64,000 nt of DNA from Tricholoma matsutake (lineage: Eukaryota; Basidiomycota; Agaricomycetes; Agaricales; Tricholomataceae), in assembly GCA_026075535.2 (NCBI GenBank), contig AP026542.1, forward strand, positions 12,276,001 to 12,340,000, written 5' to 3'. Made by a program: the position numbers and the translations under genes. Under the pieces are notes generated by a model, which made no database searches, had not been told where the DNA came from, and saw nothing but the letters and a program-made list of their open reading frames with translations. Below are positions 57,205 to 64,000 of the stretch, piece by piece; the stretch's first letter is position 1; the number at the start of each line of letters is the position of its first letter.

Positions 57205-57629
57205 TATAAGGGCAACCTCAGCCTCTAGCAAAGGAAATCTGAAGTTAAAATTATATTACATAGTACAGGGATTGGGGATGCACCTAGCAAAGGGAAATCT
57301 GAAGAGAAAACTCTAAGGATCCCTTTGCCGATGCCCAGTATATGTGAAGACAACAAAAATCAAATAATAACCTAAACATAGAAAAGGCAGAGATAGGCAG
57401 ATCAAGGCAGCCAAATGACATCATACCAAGGGGTAGATGTCGGAAGGGGTGCTCTGCCTCTAAATATAAAACTTCAACATGCACAAACATGATAGAAAGG
57501 GAAAATTAGTAATAAAATCCGGAAAAATCATAGAAAATGAAGAATAGAAGGAAATGAAGTGAGGAAAAATATAGAACAAACGTAAAAAATAGGAGAAACA
57601 CACAGGGCACCCCCCCTAGTCCCCTTACA
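57205..57629 (-). mobile_element. 3' LTR of the chromovirus
   Basis: On the minus strand it starts TGTAAGGGGACTAGGGGG (57629) and ends TTGCCCTTATA (57205). 425 bp. Its pair is 62517-62950. The flanking bases of the pair (ACCCT, GATCA) do not match. Confidence 0.87.
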
Positions 57630-57724
57630 TCACCCCCTCTCTAAGATGCATTGCCCCGATGCATTCGAAATCACATACGACCAAAGTCTGTGACTTGAAT
57701 GCGACGCGGTGCAGCAGTGTGCCG

Positions 57725-58090
57725 TCAGTGGAATTCCTTGACTAACTGAGGGGCATTCACATCAGACTCTTCGACCCATGAGTTCTCCTCATACCCATAA
57801 CCCTTCCAATGCACCAAATACTGGAGTTTTCCTTGATGCAACCAGCTGTCCAAGATTGACTCGACTTCATATTGGGGTTCTCCCTCAATCACTATAGGCG
57901 GTGGTGGTGGGTGTGAATGGCATCCAGGGAATGGATCTGGGGGAGATGGAAGGAGTTTGATGACATGGAAGAGTGGGTGGAGTCTGGACATGGAGGCTGG
58001 GAGGCATAGATGATAGGCATTCATTCCAACACACTTGATGATGGGGAAAGGTCCTAGGAAGCGATGAGCGAGTTTCTTGGATGGATGCAT
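57725..58090 (-). pseudogene. Chromovirus integrase C-terminus with chromodomain
   Basis: KKLAHRFLGPFPIIKCVG is the GPF/Y-like integrase module. A chromodomain follows (YEVESILDSWLHQG, YLVHWKGYG, ENSWVEE), with the aromatic cage residues Tyr, Trp and Trp in place. Chromodomains tether such elements to heterochromatin marks. The frame is open to its stop. Confidence 0.85.
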
Positions 58091-58120
58091 AGTGGAGATA
58101 TCACTGGAGTCAAGATAAAC

Positions 58121-59064
58121 TCAATCACCAACCTTGTACTGAGGGGTCAGAGAATGGTGTTGGTTGTAAAAGTGTGCCATGTCATCCTTCACCTTTGCTA
58201 AGGCTGCCTTTGCCTCCTCCAAGCTATCCTGCATGCATTCTGTGAACTCATTCACTGTCTCAATGTGTGAGGGAGTTTGGTGAGGTTCAAATCCCATGCA
58301 TGGATGTTGTCCAGTGTCTAAGAGGAGAGGGGTTTGTTGCATGGAAGCATGGACATGCTTGTTGTATCTGAACTTGGCCAAGGGGAGAAGATTGTCCTAA
58401 TTGTCCTGGCATTCATTGACAAAGATGCAGATGTACTGCTCCAGTTCCTGGTTGACTTGCTCAGTCTGGCCATTGGTTTGTGGGTGATAAGCGGTGGAAG
58501 CAAGGAGTTTGATTCCCAGAAGTTGGTACAGCTCGCGAGTGAACTCTGCCATGAACTGAGGGCCATGATCAGAGAGGAAAGCACCAGGAAGTCCATGTAA
58601 TTTCCACACATGGTGGAGGCAGAGTCGGGCAGCACCCAGGGCACTGACAGTGGTGTGAGTGGGAATGAAGTGAGCACATTTTCCCACTGAATCAACTGTG
58701 CACATCACCGCATCAAACCCATTTGACTCTGGCAACTCCCCACAAAGTCAATGCTGACAACATCCCAACAACTTCCTGGAACAGGAAGAGGGTGTAGCTT
58801 GCCAATGGGTTTGCGATGAGGAATCTTGGTGCATAAGCAAAGGTCACAAGTGTGACAATACTGACCAATGAGCCATGACATTTGTGGCCACCAATAATTC
58901 CATGAGGTGAGCTCCAAGGTCTTCCAGCATCCAGGATGACCAGCAGTCTGTGAGTCATGGTGTTGGGATATGATGTGCTGGCAAAGGTCTGGGTCATTGG
59001 GGACGTAGATGTGATCCCTGAAATACAACAAGTCCTCTTTCTCAGCCCACTCTGCTGCACACAA
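58121..59064 (-). pseudogene. Chromovirus integrase core and zinc-binding domain
   Basis: 59064-58705 holds the HHCC domain (SQHHDSQTAGHPGCWKTLEL, CHTCDLCLCTKI) and the catalytic start VSIDFVG. 58735-58397 holds AVMCTVDSVGKCAHFIP, LSDHGPQF with the second Asp, and AYHPQTNGQTEQVN with Glu. 58381-58121 holds the core end. Frame breaks occur near 58720 and 58400. Confidence 0.85.
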
Positions 59065-59134
59065 GGAAAGGATGGATCCCTTCCTCAGTTCTTTAACAGC
59101 TCAGGCAACAACATCCTCATGTAAACCACTATGA

Positions 59135-59761
59135 TCATACTGTGTGATGAATGTCTAGTAGGATGTCCCGCTCCTCACCCTGGGGTGCAATGCCTTCCAG
59201 TGCCCAAATGGTGAACAGGTCTGGCTGCAACAACACAATGTTTTGGTTGTCATCACTGCCATCCCCATGGTCTGCACATCGGGAGAGGGCATCAGTCTTC
59301 CCCATGCTGCGATCTGGACGGTGGTGCAAGAAGAAGTTGAATCTGGATAGATACAGGGACCAATGAGCTTGACAATGGTTCAATTTCTTGGCCATCATAA
59401 AGTACTCGAGATTCTTGTGATCCATCCAAATTTCCACCTTGTGTTGGGCACCCTTGAGGGAGTGTCGCCACTCCTCAAGCGCATGCATTATCGCCAACAT
59501 CTCCTTGTCATGGATCTCGTAATTTTGCTCTACAGCACTAAGGCTTTTGGAGTAGAATGCAACAGGATGCCACTTCTGGTCCTCCAGAGACTGCTGAGAT
59601 AACATGGTGCCCATCGCAAAGTCAGAACTGTCGGCTTCTACATGAAAAGGACGCGAATCATCAGCAAAGGTAAGAATGGGAGCAGAAGTGACCATCTCCT
59701 TAAGCTTTTCGAACACCTCCTGTTGTGCATTATCCCACCTCCATGCCTCCTTTCCTGTCAA
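59135..59761 (-). pseudogene. Chromovirus RNase H domain
   Basis: ILTFADDSRPFHVEADSSDF, then QKWHPVAFYSKSLSAVEQNY, IHDKEMLAIMHALEEWRH and IWMDHKNLEYF. The RNase H acidic residues in EADSSD, DKEML and MDHKN are present. It degrades the RNA strand during reverse transcription. Separated from RT by a gap with stops (59762-59925). Confidence 0.83.
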
Positions 59762-59925
59762 GTCGAACAGTGGTCATGCATGATGTAAGAAATCCTTGAT
59801 AAAACACTGATAGAAATTGATGAAGCCCAGGAAAGACTGCACCTCTTTCTTGTTTGTGGGTGTCGGCCAAGCCGTGACCCTGTTCACCTTGATAGGATCC
59901 ATCTCCACCTGACCCTCCAAGATAA

Positions 59926-61116
59926 TCAGGCTGAGGTGCTCGATCTTGGTCTTCTCAAACTCACACTTGTCCTGATGAAGGTAGAGTTTGTACCATCAAA
60001 GCCATTACAGTGCTCTTCAACTGTGCAAGTGAAGATGAGGATGTTGTTGAGATAGATGCAGACAACACATTCGAGGATGAGGTCATGGAAAATGTTGTTC
60101 ATCATGGTCTGAAAGGTGGCAGGACTAAGGCCAAAGAACATGACAAGCGGTTCAAAAAGACCACGGTTGGTACGAAAGGCTGCCTTCCACTCATCTCCCT
60201 CCTTTATCCTCATATTATTGTAGCCCCAACAGACATCAAGTTTGGTGAAGTATCGGGCTCCATGGAGCTGGTTCACAAGTTTGGAGATGAGAGGTAATGG
60301 GTAGCAATTTTTGACCATGATGTTGTTGAGCCTTCTGTAGTCTTGAACCGGTCGAAGTGAGCCATCCTTCTTCTTGACAAAGAAAAAGGGAGAGGCCATG
60401 GGTGACTTCAATGGTTGAATATGTCCAGAGGCCAGGTGCTCGTTGATGAACTGGTCAAGCTGTCGTTGTTCTTCAGGAGAGAGAGGATAGACCTTGCAGG
60501 ATGAAGGGGTTGCACTGGGGGTGAGTTTGATCACATGATCCCATGGCTTGTGTACAGGGAGAGAGTTGAACGATTCCTTGGAGAACACATCTCCAAACTC
60601 ATGGAGATGAGGGAGCAAGGAATTAGTAGAGGATTTAGCAGCATTGTTTTTGTGGAAGGCCTTGGCGAGGCATTGGGATATGTTTGATGTAGCACACACC
60701 TTGTGCAATGAGCAAATCACAGTGTAGAAGATCTGATCACCTTCCTCCATTTCCTCTGGCTCCTCATCATCATCATCTGAGTCTGGCATCAGATAATGGA
60801 GGACCAGGTCTACAACCTCTCGGATGGCACCAGCTTCATTTGGGGACCCATCCACATTATACACAGGTATCGGACATGAGAGTGAGCGAGTATTTAGGCA
60901 ATGTTGTTGGGCAAGATGGGCATCAATGAAGAGACCAGTCGCACCAGAGTCCAGGAGTGCAGAGACGCTGAGTATCTGTCCAGTGTCAGTCATCTGCAGT
61001 TTGATTGCTAGGTTCAAGGAAGGTGTAGAGGGAGTGGATGCAACAATATATTTGCATGGTAGTTTATGCTCCCATGATTTAATTTTGGGGTGTGGAGATG
61101 GGAAGAGCAGGTACAT
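59926..61116 (-). pseudogene. Chromovirus protease and reverse transcriptase; RT active site YLNN
   Basis: A 396-residue open frame. Protease: SVSALLDSGATGLFIDAHLA (about 50-69) with DSGA intact. RT: HIQPLKSPMASPFFFVKKKD, RPVQDYRRLNN, FTKLDVCWGYNNMRI and FFGLSPATFQTMMN. The active-site box reads YLNN instead of YLDD. Both Asp-to-Asn changes are C-to-T on the plus strand at CG sites. The enzyme must be dead although the frame is open. The end is shifted after about residue 370. Confidence 0.88.
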
Positions 61117-61233
61117 CTTCAGCCAACTTCGAAGGGTCAGAGAGGGGAACGGTCACAGAAATGGATTCATTCTCTGGGGATTCAACTGACAAGACTTCGA
61201 AGTCATTATGGACAGGCAGTGAGGGCGTATGAT

Positions 61234-62516
61234 TCACTTGTTGCAAATAGAAAAATCCTGCTCCTCTACAACTTCTGACTTGATCTCCTCTGCAACCTGA
61301 TCCTTCGCTTCCTTGACATCTACAAGCACCAACAAGTCTTGGAGGAGTTCATCTTGCCCCTCGGGGGTGAGCATGTGGATATCGTGACAATGGCAACATG
61401 CTCCGGCCCTGTGCCCAGTTTCCCCACAGCAGTAGCAGAGATCCAACCTATGCACACAGCTGTGGGCTGCATCAACATCCATTGGTACTGGGACATTGAT
61501 GGCTGGTGTGGGAGTCTGACAAAGGGGAATGGGGTTAAGGCAGGGAATGGTTCAATTGAAGGTGTAGAGCACATGAGTGGTAGTTGGAGCATGAAATGCA
61601 GCATTAAACGCCACATTTGTGAGTCAGTTCTCATCACAGAGTGAAGCAGCTTCATACCAAGCATAGATATCATCGTCTGCTGGGTGCCCTTCCACCATCT
61701 GTGCAATCTGGTCCTGAATTTCTCATTGAGGCCCCATCAGAACTTCACCACCACTGGTAGCCCACTCCCATATCTTGCCATGTCCACCAAATCCTTAAAC
61801 TCATTGATATAATTGTCCATGGATCAATGCACCTGGTGGTAGGAGGATGACTCCAGTCATGTTACTGCTTGGTGGCTCTCGTTGAGGGGAAAAAAGTGGC
61901 ATACAAACTCAGCTCAAAAGTTACCCCAAGTGGAGAAAGGTAGAGAACCGAGTTCTTTAGGTTGATGCAGAATACGGTCCACGTAGAGATAGGCGCATTC
62001 AGATTTCATGTATGTGAAGGCCCAATAACTTTTTGCAGCCTCATCAACAAATTGATGTGACTGGAGACTGATGTATAACTCACAGGAATTAAGGAATGCA
62101 CGTCCCTGCACACATGTGCCATTAAATTCAGCAGGGGGAGATGGTTTGATCTGGGTGTGCTCTTTAGTGGGCACATTTGGCAGCACATTGTTGTTGGGTG
62201 CGCTTGGAGTTGCAATGGGGGGAATATTGGTCATGGGGTTAGTCTGGAGGGTCCTGACAAAGTTTTTGATTGTAGATTTAAGTGAATCAATTTGCATGCA
62301 TATTCTGGAAACATTGCTTTCAAGCGCGTTGAGGTGCTCTGATGTGTCCATGTCACTAGGGGGTGCATTTGGTGAAAATAGCAGCGCAGTAAAGGCAAGA
62401 CTGTCTGGAACGGTGTGTAGGGAGTCTGTGGAGCTTTGGGAAGCGTTGTCCACTCTGTACCTGCCTATCTTGGGCAGTGCATTCGTAATTTCGGGCCTTA
62501 GGGGAGAGTTTTCTAC
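61234..62516 (-). pseudogene. Chromovirus gag with zinc knuckle
   Basis: 61914-62516 gives the N-terminal gag: a Ser/Pro-rich head, then a capsid part with HTQIKPSPPAEFNG, FLNSCELYISLQSHQF and SYWAFTYMKS. After broken sequence, 61234-61482 holds the zinc knuckle LCYCCGETGHRAGACC. The open frame runs back through the LTR without a stop. Confidence 0.82.
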
Positions 62517-62950
62517 TATAAGGGCAACCTCAGCCTCTAGCAAAGGGAAATCCAAAGTTAAAATTATACTACATATTACAGGGATTGGGGAGGCACCTAG
62601 CAAAGGGAAATCTGAAGAGAAAACTCTAAGGATCCCTTTGCCGATGCCCAGTATATGTGAAGACAACAAAAATCAAATAATAACCTAAAAATAGAAAAGG
62701 CGGAGATAGGCAGATCAAGGCCACCAAATGACATCATACCAAGGGGTAGATGTCAGAAGGGGTGCTCCGCCTCTAAATATAAAACTGTCAACATGCACAA
62801 ACATGATAGAAAGGGTAATTAGTAATAAAATCCGGAAAAATCATAGAAAATGAAGAATAGAAGGAAATGAAGTGAGGAAAAATATAGAATGAATGTAAAA
62901 AATAGGAGAAACACACAGGGCACCCCCCTAGTCCCCCTAGTCCCCTTACA
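62517..62950 (-). mobile_element. 5' LTR of the chromovirus
   Basis: On the minus strand TGTAAGGGGACTAGG (62950) to TTGCCCTTATA (62517), 434 bp. It differs from the 3' LTR at perhaps 15-20 positions by eye, including one small insertion near 62930. Confidence 0.87.
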
Positions 62951-63660
62951 GATCAAGCCAGTGGATGTGGCTTGTATGATCAAGGAGCACATGGAAGTCC
63001 TATGTTTTCAGCAAAAAGTGGGGAACATGGAGAAGCAAATGGTCACCAAGTTCACTGATGTGTTCCAACCACAACCACATGTTGAGAAACTACCCGAAAT
63101 GTGACTGCTAAGATCAAATTCAAGGATGCAGAACAGATGATCAAAACATGTACATACACTTGCCCCCAAGAATTTTGTGATGTGTGGAAGACTTTGATCC
63201 AGGAACAATTGATAACATCTTGAATGACTGTGCCAAGGGGAAGATCTGGGGTACTATTGACATGATGAACTGCTTCTTCCAGATGCCAATGGAGCCTTCA
63301 CATATTCCCCTGATGGCAGTCTCCACCCCCTTCAGCCTGTTTGAATGGATGGTAATGCCAATGGGCTTGAAAAATGTGCCTGTGATCCATCAACATTGGG
63401 TTACTGCTGCCCTGCATGAGTGGATTGGGAAGATATGTAACATTTATCATGTGCTGAGCTGTGCAGATTGTCAATAGAACAAGCTGACAACAGAGAAACC
63501 CATGGGCCCCTTGCATCCACTACCGATACCTGATCAGCATGGAGACTCAGTGGTGATAGACTTCATTAGGCCATTGCCAGAGGACGAGGGGTATGATTGC
63601 ATTGTCACTTTTACTGACAGGTTGAGTTGATGGTGGGCATTGGTGACATGGCAGTCATGC
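62951..63660 (+). pseudogene. Ty3/gypsy fragment: RT joined to integrase start by deletion
   Basis: The plus strand reads QIKPVDVACMIKEHMEVL, then RT blocks KGKIWGTIDMMNCFFQM and FEWMVMPMGLKNVPVIHQ (63184-63440). It then jumps to the integrase zinc-binding end CADCQ and on to MGPLHPLPIPDQHGD and IDFIRPLPEDEGYD. The middle of RT, RNase H and the integrase N-terminus are missing, roughly 1.5-2 kb in a normal element. It is a different family from the chromovirus. Confidence 0.78.
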
Positions 63661-63731
63661 CACATTGGAGTCGTCATTGTCAGGGTTGGTGTGGCCTTCT
63701 GTCATCCCCCTGTCATTGGACCTGTCCACAG

Positions 63732-64000
63732 TAGTGTTTTAGGGTTCAGTCCGGTCCAGTTTTTTGACCTCTAAGAGGGTTAACCATAACTGTAACTGGT
63801 CTAGACCAGCACCCCAAGTCAGTTGGACCATAACCGAACTGATTAGAACCAGTCCTATCAGTTTGGTTACAGTCCAAAAAACTGGTTTTGACTGGTTTTC
63901 CCCCCATTTTTGTGGCACAACTAATTTTATGTATACAAAATAAATAATTACATAAACACCCTGCAAGCAGTTGCTCACAGTGGTGCAGTGTAACTACATA
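63732..64000. mobile_element. hAT-type MITE, cut by the window end
   Basis: Starts TAGTGTTTTAGGGTTCAGTCC after GTCCACAG. GGACCAGTC-type words as in 30930-31758. Near 63957-63985 it contains a hairpin CCCTGCAAGCAGTTGCTCACAG of the GAGCAACTGCTC family. Confidence 0.65.

Overview
The window looks like a piece of a filamentous fungal genome, most probably an Agaricomycete (Basidiomycota). The grounds are 45-80 bp GT-AG introns with CTAAC/CTAAT branch sites, a Crinkler-type effector gene, and fungal transposon families: a chromodomain Ty3/gypsy element, Ty1/copia, a DDE_3 Tc1/mariner transposase, a Helitron helicase fragment, a KDZ-associated cysteine-cluster fragment, an Ndc10-like fragment and a JmjC-like gene. 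The genus cannot be told from the sequence. Nearly everything is transposon-derived and broken.

Layout. 1-795: decayed Myb/SANT-like gene (-). 2286-5659: the one gene that reads cleanly, an eight-exon Crinkler (-), in a CG-rich patch. 6.5-7.8 kb: tRNA-derived SINE, a duplicated block and a hAT-type MITE. 8-13.4 kb: little coding content, tandem repeats and a long fold-back element. 13.4-14.5 kb: Tc1/mariner transposase relic. 15.3-16.5 kb: repeat-rich, with a 196-bp triple repeat. 17-21.7 kb: LTR plus a rearranged copia element. 23.1-23.8 kb: Ndc10/recombinase-like fragment. 28.1-30.7 kb: two solo LTRs. 33-36.1 kb: KDZ-associated gene relic cut by a MITE and by a transposon end. 41.6-45.6 kb: gypsy element (-). 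49-56.3 kb: JmjC-like pseudogene (-). 56.4-63.7 kb: chromovirus, a fragment of a Helitron helicase, a third LTR and a chimeric gypsy fragment.

The most unusual content is a family of non-coding elements of about 2 kb, present as three near-complete copies (24667-26584, 46309-48395, 50477-52583) and several partial ones (about 36096-36306, 37-39.4 kb, 39.5-41.4 kb, 21.7-22.15 kb). Each complete copy has ends of the type AGGTCTTTACACTCCCCC / CAGTACTTTACACTCCCCC and a 9-bp target duplication, perfect in one copy. Inside lie subterminal AGTCC repeats and a tRNA-like Pol III promoter at each end, both facing outward and of two different types. Between them are a conserved TGACAAAGCA palindrome, an array of short exons capped by a GGGCCCAAACGA...TCGTTTGGGCCC palindrome directly before a GT(A/G)AGT donor, a family of GAGCAACTGCTC hairpins with compensatory changes, and a ladder of GC-rich hairpins. 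The elements carry no plausible protein. They resemble non-autonomous passengers of a transposase making 9-bp duplications (MULE- or KDZ-like), but this internal organisation matches nothing I know.

Many lesions in the transposons are C-to-T changes at CG sites (CGA to TGA stops, YLDD to YLNN), whereas the Crinkler gene keeps its CG dinucleotides. This suggests methylation-driven decay of repeats around one protected gene.
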